Source: JAYQKL01 sp965243245
Lineage (GTDB): Bacteria; Pseudomonadota; Alphaproteobacteria; RS24
Reading direction: 5' to 3'
Assembly: GCA_965243245.1 (NCBI GenBank)
Contig: OZ251536.1
Span: 1,488,001 to 1,552,000 of the forward strand
Length of the DNA stretch: 64,000 nucleotides
Notes under the pieces: generated by a model
The model's input: only the letters and a program-made list of their open reading frames with translations
Told to the model about the DNA's origin: nothing
Databases searched by the model: none
Shown: piece after piece, positions 9,111 to 17,342 of the stretch
Position numbering within the stretch: the first letter of the stretch is position 1
How the letters are laid out: every line of letters begins with the position of its first letter
Position numbers and translations under genes: made by a program

Positions 9111-9413
9111 ATGGGTATCAGTGAGTTTACATTCCTTATCAGTATTTTTGTGCTGGCTGTTTTCGTCGGGTATTTCGTCGTGTGGTCCGTGACGCCAGCA
9201 CTTCATACACCGCTCATGTCCGTAACCAATGCTATTTCAGCCGTCATTATTGTCGGCGCATTGGTGGCCGTGAATGTTCACGCAAATGATACGGCATCTA
9301 TGGCGGCAAAATGGCTCGGATTCGCTGGCGTCGTGTTCGCTTCTGTAAATATTTTTGGCGGCTTTATGGTCACCCAACGCATGCTCGCCATGTATCGTAA
9401 AAAAAATAAGTGA
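9111..9413 (+). CDS. pntAB: NAD(P) transhydrogenase subunit alpha 2
   Basis: A 100-residue membrane subunit with about four hydrophobic segments that forms part of the proton channel (domain II) of the transhydrogenase. I choose the ATG at 9111, which follows GGAG by 6 bases, over an in-frame upstream start inside pntAA. The family motif SVTNAISAVIIVGAL is clear. It lies 10 bases after pntAA and 7 bases before pntB, so the three genes should be translated together. Confidence 0.94.
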   Translation: MGISEFTFLISIFVLAVFVGYFVVWSVTPALHTPLMSVTNAISAVIIVGALVAVNVHANDTASMAAKWLGFAGVVFASVNIFGGFMVTQRMLAMYRKKNK

Positions 9414-9420
9414 GACTCTC

Positions 9421-10857
9421 ATGGATGCTAATATTTCCGCTCTTTTATATCTAACCTCCGGGGTGCTTTTCATCGTCGCTTTGCGCGGATTAAGCTCACC
9501 CGAAACAGCGCGCCAAGGTAACCTGCTCGCCATGATAGGCATGGTAATTGCCGCCGGCACAACCTTGCTACTGCCAGAAAGCAATTTTTTTAACGATATT
9601 GCTAATCTAGGCTTTGAAAATACATTCTTAATGACTGTTCTGGCCGTCATAATCGGCGGCTCTGTCGGCGGGCTAATTGCGGTGCGTATTGCGATGACGT
9701 CTATGCCGCAATTTGTGGCGGTGCTGAATGCTTTGGGGGGGGGCGCGTCTGTGCTGGTGGCTTGGGCGGCATTTCTTAGCCCGACCGCATTTAATTTACC
9801 GCCGCTGGGCACTTTGTCATCAGTGAGTTTGGTCGAAATGTCACTGGGGCTGATTATCGGTATTATTACTTTCTCTGGTTCTTTGATAGCTTATGCCAAA
9901 CTTAACGGAAATATGTCTGGCGCACCGATTATTCTGCCAGCGCGCCATCTCATTAATGCTAGCTTGTTCATAGTAGCTATTGCCGCAACAGCCTATCTGT
10001 GCATGGACGGCGCAAATCAGAGCGTTAACGTCTTTGCCTTTATCACCTTGATGGCTTTTATTCTTGGGTTTTTGATCATTATCCCAATTGGCGGGGCCGA
10101 TATGCCCGTTGTTGTGTCTATGCTGAACTCGTATTCAGGCTGGGCGGCGGCCGGTATCGGATTTACGCTTGGCAATATGGGATTGATTATTACGGGCTCA
10201 CTGGTCGGGTCATCGGGTGCCATTTTGTCTTACATTATGTGTAAAGGCATGAATCGTAGTTTTATCTCGGTGATTCTGGGCGGATTTGGGACAGAAGATG
10301 GCGCGGCTATTGCAAGTAGCGAGACCGAACAGCGTCCTGTGAAGCAAGGGAGTGCAGAAGATGCTGCTTTCATTATGAAAAATGCGGCTTCTGTCATTAT
10401 TGTTCCGGGCTATGGTATGGCGGTCGCGCAAGCTCAGCACGCTTTGCGGGAAATGGCGGATACACTAAAAGCTGAAGGGGTCAAGGTTTCATACGCTATT
10501 CACCCTGTTGCGGGGCGTATGCCCGGACATATGAACGTGCTCTTGGCAGAAGCGCGTGTTCCTTATGATGAAGTGTTTGAGTTGGAAGATATTAATAATG
10601 ATTTTTCTCAAACCGATGTTGCTTTCGTGATAGGTGCTAATGATGTGACCAATCCATCGGCTCGGACGGACCCGCAAAGTCCTATTTTTGGGATGCCTAT
10701 TTTAGAAGTCGATAAGGCTCAAACAGTTTTGTTTGTGAAACGCGGTATGGGGTCAGGCTATGCGGGTGTTGAGAACGTGTTATTTTTTAAGGATAATACA
10801 ATGATGCTGTTTTCGGATGCTAAGAAAATGGTCGAAAATATCATCAAATACTTATAA
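9421..10857 (+). CDS. pntB: NAD(P) transhydrogenase subunit beta
   Basis: A 478-residue subunit with an N-terminal membrane part of about eight to nine helices and a C-terminal NADP(H)-binding domain III. Domain III is shown by VPGYGMAVAQAQ, HPVAGRMPGHMNVLLAEA and VIGANDVTNP. Together with PntAA and PntAB it makes the complete enzyme. The start at 9421 is chosen for continuity with pntAB and a GTGAG site. A run of nine G at 9735-9743 encodes the Gly-Gly-Gly of NALGGGAS, one of several long G/C runs in this window. Confidence 0.96.
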   Translation: MDANISALLYLTSGVLFIVALRGLSSPETARQGNLLAMIGMVIAAGTTLLLPESNFFNDIANLGFENTFLMTVLAVIIGGSVGGLIAVRIAMTSMPQFVAVLNALGGGASVLVAWAAFLSPTAFNLPPLGTLSSVSLVEMSLGLIIGIITFSGSLIAYAKLNGNMSGAPIILPARHLINASLFIVAIAATAYLCMDGANQSVNVFAFITLMAFILGFLIIIPIGGADMPVVVSMLNSYSGWAAAGIGFTLGNMGLIITGSLVGSSGAILSYIMCKGMNRSFISVILGGFGTEDGAAIASSETEQRPVKQGSAEDAAFIMKNAASVIIVPGYGMAVAQAQHALREMADTLKAEGVKVSYAIHPVAGRMPGHMNVLLAEARVPYDEVFELEDINNDFSQTDVAFVIGANDVTNPSARTDPQSPIFGMPILEVDKAQTVLFVKRGMGSGYAGVENVLFFKDNTMMLFSDAKKMVENIIKYL

Positions 10858-10903
10858 AGGGGTACTTATAAAGAGACATTTATAAAAAAGCACCGCCCAA
10901 AAT

Positions 10904-10932
10904 AAAACGCCGCTTCAAGGTACGGCGTTTTT
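10904..10932. terminator. bidirectional intrinsic terminator between pntB and rpsU
   Basis: An inverted repeat AAAACGCCG (10904-10912) and CGGCGTTTT (10923-10931) with a 10-base loop forms a GC-cored stem flanked by A residues on one side and T residues on the other. It can therefore end transcription from both the pnt operon and the convergent rpsU gene. It is the only clear hairpin-plus-T terminator I found in the window. Confidence 0.85.
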
Positions 10933-10944
10933 AGTTAGGTGAAT

Positions 10945-11160
10945 TTAACGGCGTCCAATCCCGTTTTCACGCTGGGAGGCTTTACGCGCCAATTTACGTA
11001 CACGGCGGATGGATTCAGTTTTTTCGCGCGCACGTTTTTCAGATGGCTTTTCATAATAGTCACGCAATTTCATCTCGCGGAACACACCCTCGCGTTGCAG
11101 CTTTTTCTTCAAGACCTTATAAGCTTGGTCAACATTATTGTCACGAACCGTAACTTGCAC
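10945..11160 (-). CDS. rpsU: ribosomal protein S21
   Basis: A 71-residue, strongly basic protein with the S21 landmarks VTVRDNNVDQAYKVLKKK and REMKLRDYYEKPSEKRARE. S21 sits near the 3' end of 16S rRNA in the small subunit and helps in initiation. The start codon is GTG, with GAGGTGA just upstream on the minus strand. The terminator at 10904-10932 lies directly past its stop. Confidence 0.96.
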   Translation of the reverse strand: MQVTVRDNNVDQAYKVLKKKLQREGVFREMKLRDYYEKPSEKRAREKTESIRRVRKLARKASQRENGIGRR

Positions 11161-11211
11161 TTTATATCACCTCAATCTTTAATAAATTTTAGCAGTCGCC
11201 CTAAGGCACTT

Positions 11212-11240
11212 TATGTATCAAGAATTTGCGACTATGTCTA
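11212..11240 (-). promoter_or_regulatory. possible promoter for rpsU
   Basis: On the minus strand TAGACA (11235-11240) and TACATA (11212-11217) are separated by 17 bases and lie about 50 bases before the rpsU start. The -35 matches the sigma-70 consensus at 5 of 6 positions; the -10 is moderate. Confidence 0.42.
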
Positions 11241-11334
11241 GTTTTTAGCATCAGAAATTTCTGCTTTGCGCCGCCAAAGACAGCCACACAGCTTTTTTCT
11301 TGAGAATAATCCCTATAAGGGTCATAGTTGTTTC

Positions 11335-11985
11335 ATGATTAAACGGGCTCTATATGAAAAAGAAAAAGCGCGCCTGCTGAATGCCGCGATGGCAGATTTG
11401 CCATTTGATGGTTTTTGCGACGAGGTACTGGAAAAAGCAGCAGTGGCGGCAAAATTATCGCCTGCGAAATGCCGTCTTGCCTTTCCGAGGGGCGGTATTG
11501 ATCTGGCTGTCTATTTTATCCAACAGGGCACAGCTGGCATGGTTCAAAAACTTGCCAAGAAAAAACGCGATAAGCTGAAAATACGCGCCCGCATATATGA
11601 AGCCGTCATGGCGCGGCTACTTATGGATGAACAAAATAAAGAAGTGGCACGCCGTGCCTTCAATCTTATTGCATTGCCGCGCTACAAAAATGATGCGCTT
11701 AAACTATTAAGCGAAACCGTGGATGAGATGTGGCGTAGTGCAGGCGATACAAGCACTGATGGCAATTATTATTCGAAAAGAATAATTTTAAGCGGTGTGT
11801 ACACCTCAGTGCGTCTCGTTTGGTTTCAAGATGATAGCGAGAACGATGCCGAAACAAGAGCTTTTTTGGAACGCCGAATTGAAAATGTGATGCAGATTGA
11901 AAAAGCTAAAGCCAAATGGCGACAATTAAAAGAGAAGTTGCCAGACCCGCTAGCAAGTCTTGCTAAATGGCGTTACGGGCGATAA
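11335..11985 (+). CDS. COQ9 family ubiquinone biosynthesis protein
   Basis: A 216-residue cytoplasmic protein of the COQ9 family, related in fold to TetR regulators. The family binds lipid and supports the hydroxylation steps of ubiquinone synthesis. Recognisable pieces are LPFDGFCDEVLEKAA, the FPRGGIDLAVYFI segment near residue 50, and DEMWRSAGDTSTDGNYYSKR with LSGVYTSVRLVW near residues 140-165. I choose the ATG at 11335 (MIKRALYEKEK). An upstream start at 11266 would add 23 residues of poor similarity. It ends directly against the purK stop. Confidence 0.88.
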   Translation: MIKRALYEKEKARLLNAAMADLPFDGFCDEVLEKAAVAAKLSPAKCRLAFPRGGIDLAVYFIQQGTAGMVQKLAKKKRDKLKIRARIYEAVMARLLMDEQNKEVARRAFNLIALPRYKNDALKLLSETVDEMWRSAGDTSTDGNYYSKRIILSGVYTSVRLVWFQDDSENDAETRAFLERRIENVMQIEKAKAKWRQLKEKLPDPLASLAKWRYGR

Positions 11986-13074
11986 TTATGCCGCTGGTCG
12001 CTGACCTATGGGATATAGTTTGTTAATATGCCCCATTTTGCGCCCCTCTTTGGTTTCATGCTTATTATAATCATGAAAAAATGTTTGTTCTGGCATAGTT
12101 GTTGTGCGCGCGCGGATAATATCTTGACCAATTAAATTTGTCATAACGGCGTCATGATGACGCTCAGGATTTGCCAGAGATTGTCCCGTAACGGCAAGTA
12201 TGTGCTGGTGAAATTGCCCAAAAGAACATGCATCCATAGTCCAGTGACCCGAATTATGCACACGTGGGGCAATTTCGTTGACCCAGAGCCCATCCGCACA
12301 GACAAAAAACTCAATTGCCAAAACCCCGATATAATCAAGGGCGGCAAGTATTTTTCTCGCAATTTCTTTGCTTTCACCGCTCAAGGAAACAGAAATATGC
12401 GCCGGCGCATAACTATATTTCAAGATATGATTTTGATGAATGTTTTCAGCGCAGTCAAAAATAGCGCACTCACCCTTAATGTTCCGCACCGCAATCAAAG
12501 AGATTTCCTTCTTAAACGGAACAAGTCTTTCCAATATAGCACCGCGTCCCACCAGTTCCTTAAATGCCGTCTCTAGCTGAACCTCAGATTTCAAACGCCA
12601 TTGCCCTTTACCATCATAGCCAAAGCGTCGCGTTTTCAAAATACCCTCACCCCCCATAGCCTGCCAAGCTTCATATAGGCTCTCTATCGTTGTAATGTCA
12701 TAAAAATCAGTAACTGGAATGCCAAGATTATGAAGAAAACTCTTTTCTGCCCATCTGTCTTGAGAAACTTCGAGTGCCTTTTGGCTCGGGCGAACATCTT
12801 TGAGCTTACCTAAAAAAGTAACCGCAGATTGGGGCACATTCTCGAATTCATAGGTGATAACAGAAACCTTGGCGGCAAAATTAGCAAGACCCGTTTCGTC
12901 CTCATACGCACCTTGGCTAACCTCATCGGCTATTTGACCCGCAGGTGTGTCGGCAAGGTCTTCGTCAGGGGCATAAATATGAGCCTTAAAACCAAGCTCT
13001 TGAGCCGCCTTTGAAAGCATACGACCAAGTTGCCCTGCGCCCAAAATACCTATAATGGCGCCTTGGTGAAGCAT
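11986..13074 (-). CDS. purK: N5-carboxyaminoimidazole ribonucleotide synthase
   Basis: ATP-grasp enzyme of 362 residues that makes N5-CAIR from AIR, bicarbonate and ATP in purine synthesis. The N-terminus has IIGILGAGQLGRML, the central domain KTRRFGYDGKGQWR, and the C-terminal region EIAPRVHNSGHWTMDAC, all typical of PurK. I place the start at the ATG at 13074, 1 base past the purE stop. A GTG 12 bases upstream would overlap purE. The product is passed to PurE. The gene ends against the convergent COQ9 gene without room for a terminator. Confidence 0.95.
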   Translation of the reverse strand: MLHQGAIIGILGAGQLGRMLSKAAQELGFKAHIYAPDEDLADTPAGQIADEVSQGAYEDETGLANFAAKVSVITYEFENVPQSAVTFLGKLKDVRPSQKALEVSQDRWAEKSFLHNLGIPVTDFYDITTIESLYEAWQAMGGEGILKTRRFGYDGKGQWRLKSEVQLETAFKELVGRGAILERLVPFKKEISLIAVRNIKGECAIFDCAENIHQNHILKYSYAPAHISVSLSGESKEIARKILAALDYIGVLAIEFFVCADGLWVNEIAPRVHNSGHWTMDACSFGQFHQHILAVTGQSLANPERHHDAVMTNLIGQDIIRARTTTMPEQTFFHDYNKHETKEGRKMGHINKLYPIGQRPAA

Positions 13075-13075
13075 A

Positions 13076-13573
13076 TTAGTCGTCACTTGGGGTTTGGGTT
13101 ACCGCATCTGTGCGGGCTTGGCGCCAGTTTTGTAAGCGTTCTGCAACAGCCTCATCTTGAAGAGCAATGACAGCAGCAGCAAGAAGAGCTGCATTTGTCG
13201 CACCCGCCGAACCAATAGCTAATGTGCCAACCGGAATACCTGCCGGCATCTGAACAATCGAAAGAAGCGAGTCTTGACCGCTTAAAGCTTTGCTTTGTAG
13301 CGGAACCCCAAAAACAGGCAAAAGCGTGAGTGCCGCAACCATGCCCGGTAAATGAGCCGCACCGCCCGCACCAGCAATAATGGTTTGTAGCCCACGGGCT
13401 TTTGCTCCGGTCGCATATGAAAAAAGACGCTGCGGTGTGCGGTGTGCAGACACAATCTTTTTTTCATAGGCAATACCCAGCTCACTCAGTATTTCTGTTG
13501 CATATTGCATGGTCGGCCAATCGTTCTGGCTACCCATAATAACGCCGACTAAGGGAGAAGGATGATCAGTCAT
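13076..13573 (-). CDS. purE: N5-carboxyaminoimidazole ribonucleotide mutase
   Basis: A 165-residue class I PurE, which converts N5-CAIR to CAIR. Active-site motifs are MGSQNDWPTM near residue 13, SAHRTPQRL near 42 and GAGGAAHLPGM near 68. It is the first gene of a two-gene purE-purK operon. The 171-base region upstream is shared with a divergent DUF465 gene and should hold promoters for both; I see no clear PurR site or riboswitch there. Confidence 0.96.
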   Translation of the reverse strand: MTDHPSPLVGVIMGSQNDWPTMQYATEILSELGIAYEKKIVSAHRTPQRLFSYATGAKARGLQTIIAGAGGAAHLPGMVAALTLLPVFGVPLQSKALSGQDSLLSIVQMPAGIPVGTLAIGSAGATNAALLAAAVIALQDEAVAERLQNWRQARTDAVTQTPSDD

Positions 13574-13744
13574 CGCTTATACCTCCACATTCCAAAATAC
13601 GGAATTAACAGGAAATTGACACCTTTTTCAAGTCTCAAATTTCTTTATTTCTGAATTTTAGACTTCTTTGTAGATTTTGAGAATATGGGATTAGACAAAT
13701 AAACATATTTTTGCCATTCTGAAAGGTGAGCAAGGAGGTGCTAA

Positions 13745-13909
13745 ATGAACCAAGCACGCTATGAAAGTCTGGAACGACAGCATTTTGATATTGACGTTCA
13801 GATCTTGAAAGAAACTAAACGTCCCCAGCCAAATCAAGATGTAATCCATCAGCTGAAAAAAAGAAAACTGAAACTCAAAGAAGAAATCAGCAACCTAGTG
13901 ACAAATTAA
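13745..13909 (+). CDS. DUF465 (YdcH-like) small protein
   Basis: A 54-residue charged protein of the DUF465/YdcH family: an N-terminal ARYESLERQHFDID and a lysine-rich, probably helical second half ending in KLKEEISNLVTN. The function of the family is unknown. A near-perfect AAGGAGGT site lies 6 bases before the ATG, so it should be well translated. It reads away from purE and towards trcR, ending 32 bases before the trcR stop. Confidence 0.8.
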   Translation: MNQARYESLERQHFDIDVQILKETKRPQPNQDVIHQLKKRKLKLKEEISNLVTN

Positions 13910-13941
13910 ACCTTTTGGCACTTGTTACCAGTCGTTTGTTA

Positions 13942-14709
13942 TCAGTCGTCCTTAAAATTACTGAAAACACTATCAATGTCTGGCGTACCTTTCGTTTCAG
14001 ATTGTGGCTCAAAATCAGCAGGTATATTCTTCGCCACATCAGGCGGGCCAGAAGAGTGAGACGCAACCGATGCGTCAGGTGACAATAATTGCTGTCCATC
14101 TTCTGGCGGGGATTCTTTAGCCGCGCCTTGCTCTGTGCGCGCCACCCGCGCCGCGCCGCGCGCCACTTCATGGTCAAGTTCAATTTGCTTGCACAAACCC
14201 AAAGTCACCGGATCAACAGGTTTAAGATTACTGATATTCCAATGCGTGCGCTCTCGGATGTTCTGAATGGTCGGCTTGGTTGTGCCAACAAGTCTCCCAA
14301 TTTGCGCATCATTAAGCTCTGGATGATTGCGCACCAACCAGTAAATAGCATCCGGGCGCTCTTGGCGCTTTGACAAAGGCATGTATTTCGTTTTTGAAGC
14401 CTTTTTAACCGGCGGTAAATCGCGCTTGCTCGCCATTAACTGCATTTTAGCATCAGAATCGTTCTGGCAACGCTCAATCTCGTCACGGCTGAGTTGACCG
14501 TTATTAATCGGGTCAAGCCCCTTAATACCATGCGCAACATCTCCATCAGCAATACCTTTAACTTCAAGCGGATGCAGGCCGCAAAAATCCGCAATTTGCT
14601 CAAAAGTTAAAGCCGTATTGTCAATGAGCCAAATCGCCGTCGCTTTGGGCATTAATGGATATGCTTTGGGCATTAATGGATATGCTTTGGGCATTGGGGG
14701 ATATGCCAT
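13942..14709 (-). CDS. trcR: TrcR/DUF1013 cell-cycle transcriptional regulator
   Basis: A 255-residue member of the alphaproteobacterial DUF1013 family; the Caulobacter member TrcR is reported to act with RNA polymerase on cell-cycle genes. Two HTH-like segments are visible, LTFEQIADFCGLHPLEV near residue 34 and LNDAQIGRLVGTTKPTIQNI near 132. The C-terminal 80 residues are low-complexity and acidic. The N-terminus is unusual: the usual single LMPKA opening is repeated three times because of a 21-bp tandem repeat. GAGGAG 6 bases before the ATG at 14709 shows that the repeats are translated. Confidence 0.87.
   Translation of the reverse strand: MAYPPMPKAYPLMPKAYPLMPKATAIWLIDNTALTFEQIADFCGLHPLEVKGIADGDVAHGIKGLDPINNGQLSRDEIERCQNDSDAKMQLMASKRDLPPVKKASKTKYMPLSKRQERPDAIYWLVRNHPELNDAQIGRLVGTTKPTIQNIRERTHWNISNLKPVDPVTLGLCKQIELDHEVARGAARVARTEQGAAKESPPEDGQQLLSPDASVASHSSGPPDVAKNIPADFEPQSETKGTPDIDSVFSNFKDD
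14642..14704. repeat. 21-bp tandem repeat, three copies, inside trcR
   Basis: Two identical 21-bp copies (14642-14662 and 14663-14683) are followed by a third copy with a few differences (14684-14704). The length is a multiple of three, so the reading frame is kept, and each unit adds seven residues (YPLMPKA or a variant) at the protein N-terminus. Confidence 0.95.
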
Positions 14710-14884
14710 AATTTTCTCCTCATGTTCAAGCCCTCTTTAGGCTCGACTATCCTGCAATCTAAAAATGTGACGGATATCAATCTAATACCGTAAATTATCT
14801 CGTTTGCCTAGACAAAAAGAGTCCTAAGGCTGTTGCATGGCTGTTTTTATGATAAAAAGACATAAACCCTTGGGGAGGATAATT

Positions 14885-15082
14885 ATGGAAGACGAAATGC
14901 CAATCGCAAAAAAAACATCATTGGCAAAAATACTGTCCCAAAGCCTAGACACACTCGGTGTCGAAGAGCTACAGGACAGAAAAAAACAGCTCAAAAGAGA
15001 AATCAAGAGAGTAGAGGCCGAAATCGAACAAAAAAAGGCAACGCACAATGCCGCAGAAGCCCTTTTTGGAAAATCTAACTGA
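14885..15082 (+). CDS. DUF1192 family small coiled-coil protein
   Basis: A 65-residue protein with the DUF1192 core LGVEELQDRKKQLKREIKRVEAEIEQKKA, given here in outline: a heptad-patterned helix at about residues 25-53 followed by a short AAEALFG tail. Function is unknown; the family is found mainly in Alphaproteobacteria. A GGGGAGG site 7 bases before the ATG at 14885 fixes the start and rejects an upstream in-frame ATG at 14837. It reads away from trcR and converges with rpmE, with one base between the stops. Confidence 0.78.
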   Translation: MEDEMPIAKKTSLAKILSQSLDTLGVEELQDRKKQLKREIKRVEAEIEQKKATHNAAEALFGKSN

Positions 15083-15083
15083 C

Positions 15084-15305
15084 TTAATTGAGGAAGCTAT
15101 CAAACTTCTTGTTAAACCGACTAACGCGACCACCACGGTCAACAATGTGATTCGAACCAACATTCCAAGCAGGATGCGTCGACGGATCAATGTCCAAGGT
15201 TAGCGTGTCACCCTCAGACCCATAAGTTGAACGGGTTTGATAAGATGTGCCATCTGTCAGCGTAACGGTAATCAAGTGGTAATCTGGATGAATATCTTTT
15301 TTCAT
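15084..15305 (-). CDS. rpmE: ribosomal protein L31, zinc-free type
   Basis: A 73-residue L31 of the large ribosomal subunit, beginning MKKDIHPDYHLITVTLTDG and containing the SHPAW-like THPAWNVG and a basic FNKKF tail. The CxxC zinc site of zinc-bearing L31 is absent, as is common in this class. AAGGA precedes the start, and a very good promoter lies 33-61 bases upstream. Confidence 0.94.
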   Translation of the reverse strand: MKKDIHPDYHLITVTLTDGTSYQTRSTYGSEGDTLTLDIDPSTHPAWNVGSNHIVDRGGRVSRFNKKFDSFLN

Positions 15306-15337
15306 CGACCCAATCCTTAAACTTTAAACTTGCGAGC

Positions 15338-15366
15338 TTTATAACCGAGGCTTACAAAAAGTGCAA
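15338..15366 (-). promoter_or_regulatory. sigma-70-type promoter for rpmE
   Basis: On the minus strand TTGCAC (15361-15366) and TATAAA (15338-15343) are separated by exactly 17 bases and lie 33 bases before the rpmE start. It is the best consensus promoter I found in the window. Confidence 0.62.
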
Positions 15367-15473
15367 GACTGGATTCAGGCCCTTAATTTTTTTAAAAAAA
15401 ACATGATTTTGTCCTATCTTGAGATATAAAGAAGCAAATATACACGCGCCCAAAATATGGCAGGAGATAAAAA

Positions 15474-17321
15474 GTGCATCCAGCAGAACAAATAGAAGAG
15501 CAAGCTAAACGGCGCGCACGTGCGCGTAACCTTAACCCGCTTCTCGCATTATGGCCCTTTTTAAAGGCTTACCCGAGCATGCTCATGGGCGCATTTATCG
15601 CTCTTATTATCGCAACAGTGAGTATGCTCGCCGTGCCTCTGGCGTTGCGCCAAATGATCGATTTCGGCTTTTCAAGCTCAGATGTCGCCACCATAAATAG
15701 ATATTTCGCAGCTATGATGCTCGTCGCTATCGTGCTTGGAATATCTAGCGCAACAAGATTTTATTTCGTCACATGGATTGGTGAACGCGTCACCTCGGAT
15801 TTGCGACAACAGGTTTATAATCATATTACCCGCCTTAGTCCGCATTTTTTCGAAACAGTGCGCACCGGCGAGGTCTTGTCGCGCCTAACAGCAGACACAA
15901 CATTGATTAAAACTGTCGTCGGCTCGTCAGCTTCCATCGCTCTACGCAATGCCTTCATGTTTATCGGCTCAGCAACCATGTTGGTCATCACCAGCCAAAC
16001 ACTCAGCGGATTAGCCGCTCTAACCCTGCCCGTGATCATTTTTCCAATGATCGCTTTTGGGCGTATGGTGCGGCGTTTGTCGCGCAAAAGCCAAGATAAA
16101 ATCGCCGATACAAGCGCCCAAGCTCAAGAAACAATCACCTCCATTCAAGTCGTGCAAGCGTTTACCCATGAAGAAGAAGAACGCGTGCGTTTCAGTGATG
16201 CCGTCGAAAGTTCTTTTCGAGTCGCAAAGGCGCGTATCTTGGCACGCTCAGCCTTGACAGCTCTGGCTTTTGTTCTGGTCTTTGCCGGCGTGGTCGGGAT
16301 TTTATGGGTCGGCGCACAATATGTGCTGGAAGGAACCATGACGGGCGGCACGCTTGGGCAATTCATCATGTATGCCGTTTTATGTGCGACATCTATTGCG
16401 GCTCTATCCGAGGTTTGGGGCGATGTTCAGCAAGCCGCAGGCGCAACCGAACGGCTGGTCGAGATTTTGCAAGTCGAACCCGATATTAAAGCACCCTTAA
16501 ATCCAGCTCATATGCCAATACCAGCACAAGGACATATTGCGTGCGAGGCGGTAAGTTTTCATTATCCGTCACGCCCAAGCAATCCCGCACTTCATGATTT
16601 CTCTTTGCAAATATCTCCCGGAGAAACAGTCGCACTCGTGGGACCATCGGGGGCGGGGAAAAGTACCGTTTTTCAACTCTTGCTGAGATTTTACGACCCA
16701 CAAGAGGGGAAACTCTCGCTTGATGGCGTGGATTTGAAACTGGCCGACCCCCAAAATGTTCGTGCCAATATGGCAATCGTGCCGCAAGATACAGTTATTT
16801 TTGCAACCTCTGTTTTTGAAAATATACGCTTTGGACGCCCTGAAGCAAGTGCCAATGAAGTCTATGCCGCCGCCGACGCCGCACTTGCTACGGCGTTCAT
16901 CAAAGCATTGCCAGAAAGCTATGATACTCAGCTTGGCGAGCGCGGCGTGAATTTGTCTGGCGGGCAGCGTCAGCGGATTGCCATTGCCAGAGCAATTTTG
17001 CGCGATGCGCCAGTATTATTATTGGATGAAGCAACATCTGCACTAGATGCAGAAAGTGAAAAACTTGTGCAAAGAGCACTCGAAACGCTCATGCAGGGGC
17101 GAACGACCTTGGTTATTGCGCATCGTTTGGCGACGGTTCTAAAAGCCGATAGAATTGCAGTGATGGATGAAGGGCGCATAGTCGCAATGGGAACTCATGA
17201 TGAATTGCTACAACAAGAGGGTCTTTATCAACGCCTTGCCAAACTCCAATTTGGGGAAAATGAAGCAAAAGAAAATAAGCTGGTATCAACAATTGCTAAG
17301 CTCGCACCAAAATTGGCGTGA
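15474..17321 (+). CDS. ABC exporter, fused membrane and ATPase domains
   Basis: A 615-residue half-transporter of the MsbA/LmrA type. The first 330 residues hold six membrane helices (ABC type 1 exporter fold), and the rest is the nucleotide-binding domain with Walker A GPSGAGKST, signature LSGGQRQR, Walker B VLLLDEATSALD and the H-loop VIAHRL. It should work as a homodimer, exporting a lipid, drug or peptide; the substrate cannot be read from sequence. The start is GTG with CAGGAG 8 bases upstream. It is divergent from rpmE. Confidence 0.9.
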   Translation: MHPAEQIEEQAKRRARARNLNPLLALWPFLKAYPSMLMGAFIALIIATVSMLAVPLALRQMIDFGFSSSDVATINRYFAAMMLVAIVLGISSATRFYFVTWIGERVTSDLRQQVYNHITRLSPHFFETVRTGEVLSRLTADTTLIKTVVGSSASIALRNAFMFIGSATMLVITSQTLSGLAALTLPVIIFPMIAFGRMVRRLSRKSQDKIADTSAQAQETITSIQVVQAFTHEEEERVRFSDAVESSFRVAKARILARSALTALAFVLVFAGVVGILWVGAQYVLEGTMTGGTLGQFIMYAVLCATSIAALSEVWGDVQQAAGATERLVEILQVEPDIKAPLNPAHMPIPAQGHIACEAVSFHYPSRPSNPALHDFSLQISPGETVALVGPSGAGKSTVFQLLLRFYDPQEGKLSLDGVDLKLADPQNVRANMAIVPQDTVIFATSVFENIRFGRPEASANEVYAAADAALATAFIKALPESYDTQLGERGVNLSGGQRQRIAIARAILRDAPVLLLDEATSALDAESEKLVQRALETLMQGRTTLVIAHRLATVLKADRIAVMDEGRIVAMGTHDELLQQEGLYQRLAKLQFGENEAKENKLVSTIAKLAPKLA

Positions 17322-17342
17322 ATATTCATTTTTTAATTTTTA

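Noticed and set aside
9237..9812. A 191-residue minus-strand open frame
   Set aside because: It lies fully across pntAB and pntB, shows no domain and has the composition of a complementary-strand shadow.
12154..12576. A 140-residue plus-strand open frame
   Set aside because: It lies within purK on the opposite strand and encodes no recognisable protein.
13616..13644. TTGACA promoter upstream of the DUF465 gene
   Set aside because: The -35 is perfect but no acceptable -10 occurs 16-18 bases downstream.
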